NCBI RefSeq assembly: GCF_037975245.1
Contig: NC_092572.1
Coordinates: forward strand, 9,942,001 to 10,006,000
Source: Apostichopus japonicus
Lineage: Eukaryota > Echinodermata > Holothuroidea > Aspidochirotida > Stichopodidae
Direction: 5' to 3'
DNA length: 64,000 bases
The translations under genes and the position numbers were made by a program. The notes below the pieces were generated by a model that was not told where the DNA came from, did not search any database, and saw only the letters and a program-made list of their open reading frames with translations. Position 1 is the first letter of the stretch; every line of letters starts with the position of its first letter. Shown one piece after another: positions 36,088-51,393 of this stretch.

Positions 36088-36720
36088 GAAGTCGACTTTG
36101 ATTTATCAAAGAAATGTCACCACCTTCTCAACGTATAGCATTTTCGGGGTTCTCTTAAAATTGTCATCACAAAGGCCAACAGCAAACCCCGCACTGAAAA
36201 TATTGACGTTCACAACTTTTCAAACCGGTTCCAAAAGGGTATACCATTGCTTATTGAATTCCATTCTGGTTTCCCACCACTGGCTCATATCATTCAGAAG
36301 ATTGTTCATGTACGCCGAGCCTCTGAAATTAGTTTTCTCAGAACCAATCTGGCATTTGATTTACAAGACTTAAAAACCTACAGAAAATTTTGGTTTGGGC
36401 ATCTTTTCAGCTTACTTGTCGATTATACTGGGGCCTTTCAGAGCAACCAAAATAGAGCCACGTTCCAAATTCGGCAGAAAATAAACTGCTTAAATGACAC
36501 ATACCTTATTTTCTGCAATATTTGCAACGTACAATACTTTGAATGGTTTACAAAACTATTAAGAATGAGAATGACTCAATATGGATTGGCGATCAAGACA
36601 GAAAAAAGTTTTCCCTTTACATTCAGTGAAACGAGCAAAGCTCTGGAAATGTTATGTTCCGTTAAAAAGTTATCTTTTATTTGTAAACATGGTAGCAGTT
36701 TTCAACTAAATGGACAATAG
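36088..36720 (+). pseudogene. Unidentified intronless reading frame with internal stop
   Basis: One frame reads about 210 codons to TAG at 36718-36720, with a single early stop near 36136; the clean stretch from 36247 is 157 codons. The translation looks protein-like (FQKGIPLLIEFHSGFPPLAH, LAFDLQDLKTYRKFWFGHLF, YLIFCNICNVQYFEWFTKLL) rather than low-complexity. I do not recognise it. It could be a retrotransposed gene fragment or part of a transposon. A different frame covers 35900-36373, so a frameshift within an originally longer ORF is possible. Confidence 0.35.
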
Positions 36721-37714
36721 CTAAGTTGATATATTAAAAAATGTGTTCAAAATGGCAAATAGTGTGTACTTAAATACGTGTGTATTGGCTCAACATCAGC
36801 AATAGCTTCAACATAATTTCTATGGAGGCTTAAAGTTGGTTTAGCTATAGAAAATCAGTTATAAACATGTCAATTTGTTGATAGCGTAGAATTTAAATGC
36901 ATTCATAGATGCATCATAAATAGGTCTGATATGCATTGTAATGTACTAATATCTCGGAAAAGACAACACCAAATGTTATATCTTAATCTCTCATTTCAGC
37001 ATCTTGCATTAAGCAAATGTGGATCTCTGCAGTGTTGCTATGGGGAATGCGGTCCACCTTGGTTGGATAGATCACTTCACTATCATACTCATATGAATTA
37101 CAGATTGGGAGTAATTAAATTTCAAATTAATCTCCGACCTTCTAAATTTAAAAGGTACGAACATGATTGTCAAGGTTTTACTCTGCGTTCATATATGCAT
37201 ACCTTCCTCACCCTCTCCCTGGAATGGTAAGATAGTGAAAGTCAAGCAAAGAAGAGGAAGAAAATTACAACGTTTTTTGTTATAAAAATACGATAAGTCC
37301 ATTTGCCTTTTAAGCAATCCATTGCAGGTATAGGGTGCTGATTAAACTAGTGGAAGTAATTCTTGGTATTGCTCAACTTTAATCATCTGACAAATATCCC
37401 TTAACGTGTGGCCTTAACTGAAAGGCACGCTACAAGACCGATCCAATGTGGTTAGGATCATCGTAACCACAATTGACAGTTATCCTAATTTGTAATCTAT
37501 TCTATGGATCATGCGTTGTTGAATGGGAGGTTAACGTATAATTGTGCAGTCCTCTAGTTCTAGTTTTCAAGCATGTAGTGTAAAACCTATACTTTTCAGA
37601 AACAATCATATTGTGACGAACGATAATCCCCATGCTTTGCTACACATCACACACTATTAGCAGAATAGGTGCATCGTACGATGATTGCGTGGTTTTCAGT
37701 ATCAGCTTACAGTT

Positions 37715-37740
37715 AGGGAGGGGAGGGGAGGGGAGAGGGG
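37715..37740 (+). other. G-quadruplex-type G-run cluster
   Basis: Five runs of three or four G separated by one to three bases (GGGAGGGGAGGGGAGGGGAG then AGGGG), matching the simple G4 pattern. Intergenic, with no nearby gene to regulate. Confidence 0.6.
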
Positions 37741-38708
37741 AGACATACGTTCACTCACAAAGCATTTCCAGTGTCTTATTCGAAATAATGAAATGTGAAT
37801 AGGTGCTGTTCTTTTAAAGTTCGAATTTCCTTTAGCTGTTATCCGTATGAACAAAATACATTTGTGAGCATTTCATCAATTCACATCAAGCCTCTCTCGC
37901 TAGCGTAACAAGTCAAGCAGCATTCCGTGCATTCACATATTTAATAATCTCGTATGTAGTTATCAATAACATTGTAGCGTGGGTCTATCTAAAAAAAAAA
38001 GCGTGCAAAGAAACCAACGTGATTTTCTTTGTGCTGAAGCTTAATCAAATTCAATGTAGCGTAATGGAATCGTTCTGTATTACTCCACATTCTTTGAAGT
38101 CATAAATATAATTGTATCGTAATCCTACTGTACATTCTCAAAGAAAATCTTTTACTGTGGTGTTTGCTCGAAAGTAATTTGGTGGTATGGGACTTTCTTG
38201 TGGCCCATGATCCCTTGTCCATGTCTCCCTTCATGCATCAAAAATAAACAGGGTGGATGGAAACAGGCTTGGTCAAATCGTACAGAAGTGTACTCAGTGG
38301 AGCGCGTGAAACCTTTCTTATGGTAGCCGCTCTTCACGACCGGTATGTTTGAGGTCATTGTCTACTGAATACATGTCCTGAGAAGTTGCTATTCTCTTAA
38401 TGTGGAGGTCTTAAGTGCTAAAATAGTATTTGTTAGTCTCAAATTTTCAAATTGCGCAATATTTGTTCATGAGGTTTCAATTTCACTATTTTGGTTTGTT
38501 GGCTACATCTTAGTTGACCCACTGTTGGTGGACTTAATTCATATAAAAGGCATAATTTATTCTTGGCCAAGCAAAGCAATTTACCTGTCCTAGGGATACA
38601 CATGGGTTTCCATGAACCTTAGTAAAAAATAATTTGGTCGACAAAGATAAACTAGTGGCATTATCTATACAATAGGGGCAACCCCATCCCCGTCCTGTCT
38701 TTATAAAT

Positions 38709-39882
38709 TGTTACGATCAACTCGATCAAGGCCAGACTACACCTCCCCTTGGGTTCACAACTCAAATGACTAAACAATACATTGTAAAATTGAACTTTAA
38801 ATATAACAACAAATATTTATTTAATTGTGTGTTCAAGATAATTAAAATCAAACAAAGATCATTTATCAATATCTAAGCAGTTTACACTTAAACAGATTTA
38901 ATAAGTTACACTATAATTTACTCACGACTTGGTGTGTGCCGCGACGCGAGCTGCAGCTGAAGCTGTAACACTGCAGAAGAGATACTATATAAGTCCAGTG
39001 ACAAAAAATCCTGGCGAGTATTCCAGCGTACAATTAATGGCGAAACTTGTCGGCGGACGAATGTCCAATACTGAAGAAATCCAGCTCTCAGCTTGATGAC
39101 TTCCACTTCGGAGGTCGACTACGAATAAATGTCCAAGTTGTGCTTGTAGCTTGTTTATCCTTGGATTCCTGTCCTTGGGTAACTCAGAGGCCACAATAAG
39201 TAGTGCTGACTGGCACAGAACCGAAGACGGCTACACAACGATAGACGACTACGAAGCCAATAAACTTGTGACAAATCCACTAATATAAAGACATCTATAA
39301 CTTTACTGTCAAACTAAGTGAGTATTTACTCACACTGGAATTGTAGAATTCACTTGAGCGAGATGTTATCAAACTCCTGATGCCAAGATGGTTAAAACTC
39401 TCCGATCTCCAATTATCAGGTGCTTATATAGCATTTCCAAAAAGATCTTGCAATGTCCATCCATTCTAGAAGCATCTTAGCTCCAGCTCAGGTCAACCAA
39501 TCACAATTACACATCAGGCAGACAAAGTTCTACCACTCCAAAAGGTCACTTCACCTTTCCAGGAAATCCTCACCTTGCAGTGTAAACAACTAGTGTTCTA
39601 AAAATAGCACAGGGGATGTCCCCTTGGCAGCACTCCAATGTTCTAGCATGTTCCAATGTGTTTGTGTTGAGATGATCTAAATTGATCTCAAATGTTCTAA
39701 CTCTTCTAGAAGCTTCTCAACTTTTCCAAATATTCTACACACACCAGATATGCACACATACCAGGCATTTCTATATCTTGATTCTTAGATTAATTTATAA
39801 TATTCTATAATATTAATTTATAATACAACTGCTTGTTGCAAAAATCATACAGATTATAGAGACTACTTAGGGGCCTGTAACA
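38709..39882. mobile_element. Solo LTR, about 1174 bp
   Basis: Begins TGTTAC and ends GTAACA, perfect 6-bp inverted termini with the TG...CA ends of LTRs. The base run AAAT occurs immediately before (38705-38708) and after (39883-39886), consistent with a 4-bp target-site duplication. Nothing retroviral lies inside, and no second LTR was seen nearby. Internal TATATAAG (38987-38994) could be a promoter element. Its internal region was presumably lost by LTR-LTR recombination. Confidence 0.65.
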
Positions 39883-39886
39883 AAAT

Positions 39887-42837
<2,951 letters not shown>

Positions 42838-42882
42838 ATGTCAACAATCATATTACTGCTATTGGGAGCGATATCAACTAAA
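42838..42882 (+). CDS. Receptor B exon 1: signal peptide with lost donor
   Basis: ATG at 42838 gives MSTIILLLLGAISTK, clearly homologous to receptor A exon 1. Where receptor A has AACG|GTAAGT, receptor B reads ACTAAAGTTAAG. The homologous GGTAAG is gone. The only nearby GT (GTTAAG at 42883) would end the exon in phase 0 and put the phase-1 Ig1 exon out of frame. Confidence 0.7.
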
Positions 42883-43102
42883 GTTAAGTCATAAATGCTA
42901 ATGATAAGTTATGAAATTTTCATGGACAATACATTTTCTCCTAAAAGTTATAAACTTTAGTTAACTCACATAAAGTATTTGAACTAATGATGTATTTAGT
43001 TGGCATATATTTTGAGTTAATTTCGACTTGTCAGAAACAATATTTTAATATGTTTATCTTGATATCCAATCCTACAAGTGCTTCTTGTTCTAGTGCATGC
43101 AG

Positions 43103-43390
43103 ATATCATTAAGACTCCATCGAGTGGTGTCTTCCTTGAAGGTAGTGATGTTACATTAACCTGCGTTGTTGAAGGCAATGACAACGTTATTTGGCAAGAT
43201 ATCAGTTATGCGACATCGATTTTCGTTCGCAAGGAAAAGAATACAGAGAAAAAGAAGTATGACAACTTTCAGATAAGTTCTGGTGATGGAGATCTCAGTT
43301 TAATTATAAAAGACGTCCAGCTATCAGATGAAGGGACCTATGTATGTAAAGACAGAGACCGACTTGCAAAAGCCATAGTAAAAATAGGAG
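43103..43390 (+). CDS. Receptor B exon 2: Ig domain 1
   Basis: 288 nt, phase 1-1, same splice context as receptor A. Hallmarks are VTLTCVV, NVIWQD and DEGTYVC. About 23 of 96 residues differ from receptor A by hand count, spread over the strands and the middle loop; most differences are non-silent. Confidence 0.88.
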
Positions 43391-43781
43391 GTAATACAAA
43401 TCAAAGCAATAAAACCTATTTAAAAGAAAAGTAATTCAGTAGAGGGCGCTCACTTTCAAAGGAATTGAGGAATAAAAAGCTCACATTTTGGAACATGATC
43501 AATTTTATTGTCTGTTTTATTGTATCATTCATCTGTCAATTACATAAATAACATCATGCTAAATCATGTATTCCGCCAAAGATATATACGTATTGAACTG
43601 TTAAAATCAGAATCAAGGTAATATACAATAGGATATAGTTTGTAGTTGAAATTCGAAAATTATATCACTCAGATAATAATATTACAGTAGTTTGTTTCTA
43701 AGTTTGTGTAACTTTAATTGCGTTTACGTTTGGGGCCAATCATTTATATTAATCTGTCGGATGCGTATTTCAAATTCACAG

Positions 43782-44083
43782 TTTTACCAGTTTTATACCT
43801 GGATGTACAGGAATCAGAAGCTGTACATGCGCCACAGACAGGTAAAGAGGTAACAATTAAGTGTTCTGCGTACAACGCTAGACCTGCTGTGTCTGTGTTC
43901 GAGCTAAGTATCATTGGTAGTGAGAAGACGATGACTGTAACAAACAATACATGCAATCAAAACGGAGTGGAGAAACCTATAATTCCTCAGCCTATGTTCC
44001 TTTCATCATGTCATCCGACGATATAACAGTATATTGCCGAGTATATACAGCCGGACAGTCGCTCAACCACACTGAAAACTTCA
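43782..44083 (+). pseudogene. Receptor B exon 3: Ig domain 2 with 1-nt deletion
   Basis: 302 nt against 303 in receptor A. Reading is in frame through VTIKCSAYNARPAVSVFEL and NNTCNQNG, then shifts near 43965-43978, after which the homologous protein (SAYVPFIMSSDDITVYCRVY) continues in the next frame up to the normal GTAAGT donor. Read unshifted it stops at 44024-44026. The second Ig cysteine is lost by the shift. Confidence 0.85.
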
Positions 44084-44111
44084 GTAAGTACTGTGTCATA
44101 GTAATCAATGT

Positions 44112-45644
44112 ACCTTTAAGAAGGTACATATTAAAGTATATACCTTTAAGAAGAAACTAAAATTAGACCATGTAAACCAATGGCAATGTTATGCTTATAA
44201 TGTAATTATATCGTCCCAAAAATTGTCTGTTACACCTTAATATAATATGATGTGAACACTGTAGAATTAAAAATCTTTCATGTTCACTGAAACAGTAACG
44301 ATCAGGGAGACGAATTAAGTAATTTTCCGTGTAATTACTATAATGATTCTAGTTTTAATACCAATATTAAATGCCCTGACATATATTCCACAATTCTTCA
44401 TATTAATATCAAAAGTCTTACGAAGAACTTTGACCCTTTTGTAATTTTATGCATTCTATTAACAATTTAAAATTCACTTTAATATGCATTACAGAAACCT
44501 GGCTGCATGATTTTTCTCCTATTAACACCCTCCAAATAGACGGCTACAAACTCTTTCAAAGAAATAGAAATAATAAAAGAGGAGGTGGTGTTGCCATTTT
44601 CACAAAAGAGACTCTAGGTGTAAAGATAAGAACCGATCTTATTCATTTAATGAGTGATAGCGCTGAGTCACTTTTTATTGAGCTAAATAATGTTAAAGTC
44701 AGAAATACAATAGTAGGAGTCATATACCGACCACCCGAACAACAAGTTAATCACTTCGTTGAGTGCATGGGTAACTGCTAAGAAGCACTGAAAACAAGGG
44801 TGTCTTTCTTGCAGGGGATTTTAACATTGATGTTATAAAGAAGAACGAAGTACAAAGAGTACAAGAGCTTCAAAATATAATGTCCTTATACTCTTGTTAT
44901 CCGCTAATTGATAAACCTACACGGGTAACTTCTGCTACGTCTTCTTTGATCGATAATATTTTTGCAAATTCTACAAATGTTTCTAAAATGGTATTTTATT
45001 GACTGATATTTCTGACCACTATCCAATCTTTTGTGTTTCAGGAAGTAAGATTCAAACTGAAAGAAAACATGCTATTTTTAAGAATAACACATGCCGCAAA
45101 AATGTTAATCACCTAAAGAATGAGATCAGTATCCTCAACTGGTCTTTCATTACTAATGACCAAAATGCCGAATCTGCCTATAGTAATTTTTCCAATATTT
45201 TCTCACGGAACTTTAACAAGTGTCGTCCATACAGCAGGGTACATAAGAAAGTTAATTATGGAAAATCCCCATGGATTACTGCTGGTATTCTAAAAACAAT
45301 CAGACAAAAACACAAACTATATTCGAAATAACAAAAAACAAAAAAACAATACCTACTGCATAGTAATCCAACTTAGTTGTACTTCCTGTTTTTTTTTTTC
45401 TCTTATGTTTCTTTCTTTCTCTTTAATAAGATTTTGACTTTGTGGGTGATGTACCTTTCACTTTCTTTGTTACAAAGGGACCAGACCAGAAAAGTATCCA
45501 CTTATTTCTGGTTCCTCTACTTCCATCTCACATATATATTATTTCAATACTCTATATTTACTGTTTACTGTATTTGATAACATCTTTATTTATCCTATAC
45601 TGTTCAAAATGTAAAAAAATGGAATGTAGCAAATAAATTCGATT
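44112..45644 (+). mobile_element. Internally deleted LINE inserted in receptor B intron 3
   Basis: Sense-strand APE-type endonuclease: ICITETWLHDFSP, GGGVAIFTKETLG, GVIYRPPEQ, then in another frame FLAGDFNID and TDISDHYPIF, all standard non-LTR endonuclease motifs. A short linker region follows (SKIQTERKHAIFKN, WITAGILKTIRQKHKLYSK) and then directly an A/T-rich 3' end with AATAAATTCGATTC. The whole RT domain is missing. Intron sequence homologous to receptor A resumes near 45645, so the insertion edges can be read from the paralogue. Confidence 0.85.
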
Positions 45645-46169
45645 CAATGTTTAACTTGAAAATGGCTTGAGGTAAAATGAATAGAAACACATTGGAACCA
45701 CTGGAATATGAAGCTCTGTTGAATATTAAATAAACAACTATAAATCGAAATTACATGCATGTTATTATTTTTTTCAAGAAACAACACGATTCGATCAAAG
45801 TGACTACGATAATTCAGAGCACATTTTTTATCAAGCCTGCTGTTGACTACCTTTTCAATTCACAGGTTGCTAGTTCTAATCAAATTAATATAGACTCGTT
45901 AAATAAGTAGCAATAAGAAAGCGTATGGTTTAAGACTAATATACATTTATAATTGTGGAGTTTTTTTTAACCTAGTTACTTTGGATGTACGGCATTAATT
46001 AGTACCATTTTTGGCTATGCAATATCCAGTCTGTAAGGCTTACCGTATTATAGCATCGGTGATGCAAAACAGACACACAGAGAATAGCGTCAGTGTTTAC
46101 TTCATAATGTTCCCCCACAATACCAACCATTATCAATAACAAAACGGCGTTGATTTAAACTTAAAACAG

Positions 46170-46388
46170 ATCTACCGAGATGTAACATAATAATCTCTGG
46201 TAACGAGGTCAGATGCACTTGTCAAGCTAATCCACCAGTGGACAAATATCGAATGGAACTTAATGGAAATTTACAAAACGGAGATGTTTTGTATATTGAG
46301 GAAAGTAACTCTGCGAATGTAACATGCTTTGGAACCAACGGAATGGGAACCGGACGATCCAGCATTCTGTTCCCTGGCGACAAGGCTG
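46170..46388 (+). CDS. Receptor B exon 4: Ig-like domain 3
   Basis: 219 nt, phase 1-1, with VRCTCQANPP and NVTCFGTNGMG as in receptor A. Only six residues differ (for example H to D before KYRMELNGN), much closer than the Ig1 copies. Confidence 0.88.
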
Positions 46389-46597
46389 GTAAGTACAAGC
46401 AATGGTTTACAGGCATGGACCATTTATGGATGAACAGTATAGTTTTCTATAGGAATTCTAATCAATAAATAAACGTGCTTCTGAAGTAGTTTCCTTTTCA
46501 ACATGATCGGGCTTTAATGTTTTCACCAGGTTGTGCTTCTTATTAATGTTATGTTGTATTAGAAAGGATATTAATTTCTTTCTCTTTCTTGAGACAG

Positions 46598-46708
46598 GTG
46601 TAACTATAGCCGCCATATCGACCACGATTTCACTTATTCTCATGGTAGTTGTTGCTGCTGTTATATGCATAAAACGTCGAATCGGCTCAAGAAAAATGGA
46701 GTTTGGTG
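46598..46708 (+). CDS. Receptor B exon 5: transmembrane helix
   Basis: 111 nt, phase 1-1. Hydrophobic helix (ISTTISLILMVVVAAVICI) followed by KRRIGSRKMEF. Same length and IKRR junction as receptor A, but the helix itself has diverged. Confidence 0.88.
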
Positions 46709-47451
46709 GTATGTAATATATCCATTAATAGATGGGTAAATAGCGGGGTTGGTGGATGGATTAGTGGATGGATATTTGTATATAGGCTTACATAGAAATA
46801 TATTCTAGGTTTCATCGAATGTAACTGGGATCTGATTCGTGGTAACACGACATGCAAGGTACAATGGCCCCCAGCAAAGAACTACAACATAAATATGGAT
46901 CAAAAGCATGTATTTTACACCATATGCAAAGGTGTAAATTCTTGTCTTGTCAATATGAAAGAAATAAATACAACCAGCTAAAGTTGGCCCTGTAGTTTGT
47001 TCAACAAGTCAGATAATATTTGTCTTCTTTTGGATCAACTTACAATTGTTTCACCAGCCAGTTCTTCCTATAGTGTTCTTTAGTTGAGAGATTTCTGGGC
47101 CTTGGGCAGCTAATTCGAAACTTTCCCAAGCTGAATGTTAAAGAATATGTGCAGACTGAACAGAACACCCGAATTGTGTGGATTATAGTGAATTAAAATG
47201 TTACAAACTAATTAATACAATTTATTGGCTTAGTAGCTTATTAACGGTACGGTTACATTCATGAACAAGAGTGGCTGGCAGGGTAAGTATCATTCCTCAG
47301 TGTACAGTATATATCATCATGAATCATATTCAAACAGAAAAAAAAGGTAAAATGGATAGAGGTGATATTAAAAGTTTACAAAAAATATGAACTATTTGTC
47401 ATTCAGATTTGAAGACATATATAAATCTGAGCTATGATTTCTATTTTTCAG

Positions 47452-48531
47452 ATTGCTGCCGATATTTACCAAGGGTGGAAAACGGTAATTTGCTACGAAC
47501 TATCGTTTATGATGTGTATAAGTGGTTGATCTGATGGATGTCACAAAACCTATTTGGAAAAATGTATAAACTTAGTTTTACCCTTACATGTATACTATTC
47601 AGATAAACTTAGTTTTACCCTTACATGTATACTATTCAGATAAAGATGTTACGATACTCTTCAAACAGATTAAATAAGAAATTAAAAAGTATTATTAAAG
47701 ACATTTTTCTCTTCGTTTATTATTTTAGTTAATTTCAGTAAACGTTATCAGTCATCGGAGCAATGCTCACACATAGTGCCGTCGGTTGCGTAGATACACA
47801 TTTCTAACTGTCCTACCAATCATATGATTGATGATGGTTGGACTGTTCGAGTATTATTCCACCATTTTAAAACTTTTCCTGTCATATTTAGTTGATTATG
47901 TTAGACTATTCGATCTCCCATATTTATCAACATTGTTTTCATCAACAGTTCTAGTAAAATGGCTCAGAAGGGGAAGGTGAGTTATAAAAATCACGTGACA
48001 ATAAGAAGTAGACAAAGTTAGCTTCACAGGAACTCCTGCAGTCTAAATATAAATAAGGCCCTTACAGCGACAATGCAAATATTTTTTATCACAAAATGGC
48101 AACTGACCCTTAGAAAAGATAGAAACGAACAAACAGTAATGTGAAGAAGAAAGAAGTGAAAGGAGATCATTAACGATACACTTTATTACCCGCTGTGCAG
48201 TATAAGAGGAAAATTTACAATTATAATATGTACTTCTTGCGGTCAAATTATTGTAACGTTTAGGTACATGGGAACATGCAAAATTTCGCACACTTATTTT
48301 GAAGGAAAGTTTTGTTTTTACAATTATCAAATCCAAATCACATTCCTTTACCCCTGCCTCCTTATATACTCTTCCGCCGCCTTTGCATATGTATAGTTTT
48401 CTTTGATTCACTGTTGTTTACTATTACACAGGTTTGACTGTTTTATTTCTAATTTTCTAGAAATGAAAATATCACTACAAAACATCAAACAAACATACAA
48501 AACGACGACGTTCTGGAAACTGACGAACTAA
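47452..48531 (+). CDS. Receptor B exons 6-8: juxtamembrane region
   Basis: 47452-47484 (phase 1-1, DCCRYLPRVEN), 47949-47976 (1 to 2, VLVKWLRRG) and 48461-48531 (2 to 1, RNENITTKHQTNIQNDDVLE then TDEL). A membrane-near Cys pair could be palmitoylated (inference). Exon sizes and phase pattern are like the mini-exons of receptor A, though the sequences are not clearly related. Confidence 0.6.
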
Positions 48532-49075
48532 GTACGTTTTATGTTTATTTTATTGCTTCGACAGAATTGCAATGCATAAGTATGATGTTACCGACAATGT
48601 CGTTGTTCATTGTGATATACTTAGAACAAAAGCAGAAAGGTTGGGGAAGAAAAGTAGAAATTGAAACATATGTATTATTTCTACAAGTTTCTGTTTCGAA
48701 ATTAACCGAATCTACTGCTTTTTCAGTAATGTTGTCACAATCAGCAAAATTCCTCATTATCATCTACATGAATTACGCAAATGGCAATCCACCGATACTT
48801 CCGTAAAGTGAAGCCATAACTAATTTTAATTTCATTATCATGGATCTTCATACCTATTGAGTCAACCCTAAGCCTTCTATACATCTTTCAATTGTTTTTC
48901 ACAAGATGCATACAATGGTTGTAACAAATTGTTCTTAATCTACTGCAATCTAGGCTTTAGGTTTTGTCAGTGAAACAGCAGTCTTAGCAGTCAATATGTG
49001 CCTGCGTTTCGGGTTTTCACTTTCCGGCCAGATTTATATTTTCGCATCTCATTGTATAAAAAAATTATCCCACAG

Positions 49076-49246
49076 ATTACTATTCTATAGCTGATGTAAC
49101 AGAAGGAAGAAGGCCAATTATGGTTGATGAAAAAGACATCTCCATCACAAATAGCATGAAGATGGGGAAAATATACAACAGATGGTTGGGGACCGTCAAT
49201 CTCCCTAGTAGATCTAATACTTGTGTTGTAATAACAAGCATCACAG
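49076..49246 (+). CDS. Receptor B exon 9: pseudokinase N-lobe start
   Basis: 171 nt, phase 1-1. ISITNSMKMGKIYNRWLGTV corresponds to the glycine-rich loop region of RTKs but keeps only the first glycine pattern (G-x-I-Y). In CVVITSI, at the beta-3 V-A-x-K position, the ATP-binding lysine is replaced. A juxtamembrane NYYSIADV precedes it. Confidence 0.75.
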
Positions 49247-49693
49247 GTTAGTGGAATAACAACACAAAATTAAGTTGTGGTGATCACTTCCATCAATACC
49301 ATTATGCAATAATATAGCAGGTTGGGGACATAAAATGATGCAGCTTATACTATTTAAAGGATGATGCAGTCTATAAACAATGTCATTGTGGCCAAAGGAA
49401 AGTATTCATTGCGGAAAGCAAGAACACTGGACAAAATATAAGATCTTCGCTAATTTTCTTAAAGTAAATGTTGTATCAACAGTTACTGATATTTTTATTT
49501 TGGTGAAAAATGGTGTCACGGAAGAACATCCATTAAATTCTCTGACATTAAGTTAACAGCTTTCAGCAATATTGATATCGATGAAAATGTTATTACCACT
49601 GTTAATGTCATGTGAGATACATGTCACACAAAGTATGAATCTATCAAAAAACATGTTCGAATTGTGTGTTATTGGTTTTGTGTATAATTGCAG

Positions 49694-50169
49694 AAATAGT
49701 TAGGAGAACCAACGACATCCATTGGGAAGATTTTCTAAGACAATGTTTTCAATTGCCGGAATCGAAGAATGTTACGAACATCGAAGCAGTATCTGTTCAA
49801 AGTAGTGAGTTTTAATATTACATGATTAACTGTGAAATGTTGCTGTGAATATTGTGGAATTCGATCATCTTTTCATAAGAAACATAACAGCGTAACAAAG
49901 TCAAATTGGTTTCAATACTTTCCCAACGTTAATCACTTGAAAGATGTGCAAAAATTTTGTGTTTATTCGCATTCATTGATCTGATTTCCTCCTCTCTTGT
50001 AGATAACTTGTATCTCATGAGCGAGCATCTTGTATGTGAAACTTTACATTGTTTGTTGACTCGAGAAACAGGAGAAAAAAGGAAAGTATATTGTTGCAGT
50101 TCTTTGTCTGACGTCATTGTACACGTCACTGGTCTTTTGGAAGGGATGCATATCATAAATACCTATGGG
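49694..50169 (+). CDS. Receptor B exons 10-11: pseudokinase helix C to hinge and helix E
   Basis: 49694-49804 (DIHWEDFLRQCFQLPESKNV, then EAVSVQS) corresponds to helix C and beta-4, in the position of the RTK segment F-x-x-E-x-x-x-M-x-x-x-x-H-x-N-V-x-x-L-G. 50003-50169 starts NLYLMSEHLVCETLHCLLTR, the beta-5/hinge, and ends HVTGLLEGMHIINTYG, the helix E segment that precedes the catalytic loop. Confidence 0.75.
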
Positions 50170-50482
50170 GTAAGTTATGAACAATATTTAAGTTCATTAT
50201 TATTTAGAAGTTATTAGTTGCTTACGTGGCATTATTCTTTTTATCTACTCTCTTGAGGTAATTTCATGGTAGGTGAGTTCAGTTACATAAAATACCAAGA
50301 ACATACAGAGAAATGTTAGAAATTAAAATATTTCAACTTGAACGTCAGGCAAGCGTAAATGCTACACACAACTATATCTTTCTTATGAATTGCTGATAGA
50401 TAATTGATATCATAATGTTGTAATAAAATAATTTCCAAATGAAAGTGTCTGATTGTTACTTTATTAATGTTATTATATCCAG

Positions 50483-50602
50483 TTCCTTCATCCCGGCTTA
50501 ACGACCAGGAAACTTTTGGTAACCACAGATGGACAACTTAAATTGTACGACTTCTGTCTCGCTGGCGACGCATCAATCATAGCTGCTCTAAAGAGATCAA
50601 AG
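50483..50602 (+). CDS. Receptor B exon 12: catalytic and DFG region, degenerate
   Basis: 120 nt, phase 0-0. FLHPGLTTRKLLVTTDGQLK followed by LYDFCLAGDA aligns with the RTK consensus VHRDLAARN-x-L-V...KIADFGLAR. HRD is HPG and DFG is DFC, so the catalytic aspartate, the loop asparagine and the DFG glycine are all replaced. The fold is kept but phosphotransfer is not expected. Confidence 0.85.
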
Positions 50603-51278
50603 GTGTAATGTTAACGGTTAATTTTGCAATTTTTCTCCTTCAAATAATTAAACATAGTAGCATTATCAACGTCTGTATCTCCCCGTTTGTTATTAGTATC
50701 TCAAAAAAAATCACAATGTCCTTTGCATATACTCTATATGCAATATTGCAATGGTTAAAGCGTAGATTGATATATTATTACCACAAGCTGCGTTACAACG
50801 TTTCATTCTCATTCCTGGAGTGTGACAAGTAAATAATGCTTTACCTCAAAGTTTACTCGGTACTTTAAAGAACCTTAACTTATAATAAGATACACTATAA
50901 GGATTTGACTCATTTTACTGCTTTTTGTATTTCTGTTCATATTTCATAGGTGAAATTTTAGTGATAGTACTGAATTCATTGCAAGTTGTAGGTGTTGTTT
51001 ACAAAACAAAACATTTACAAAACAAATATTGTTACATGTAAGAAAGCAACATTTAAACGTGAGACACATGTAGATCGATTGCGTATATTAATAGCTTTGA
51101 TTAGTAGTTTTTTACGTCATCGATCTTATGTGAGAATGGTTATTCAACTTGTGATATCTACCAAAATGTCGAATATTGTCTGGAACTAATGAATTTACTC
51201 AACCCCCAAAGTAACAACAACCAAAACTGCACTTACAATGGAAATTTACCCTCTATTTATATTATACTTCATCAATAG

Positions 51279-51393
51279 ATGCATTCAGCAACTTTGAACC
51301 AATTTCCACCAGAAACGTTGATTTCCGGCGAATACACAGAGTCAAGTGACGTGTGGTCTCTAGCAGTAACGATATGGGAAATCATGTCCGATG
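51279..51393 (+). CDS. Receptor B exon 13: P+1 loop and helix F
   Basis: 115 nt, phase 0 to 1. FPPETLISGEYTESSDVWSL followed by AVTIWEIMSDG matches the RTK segment APE-x-L...Y-T-x-x-S-D-V-W-S-x-G-V-x-L-W-E-I, including the structural PPE and SDVW. This is the most recognisable kinase section and identifies the tyrosine-kinase family. Confidence 0.9.
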
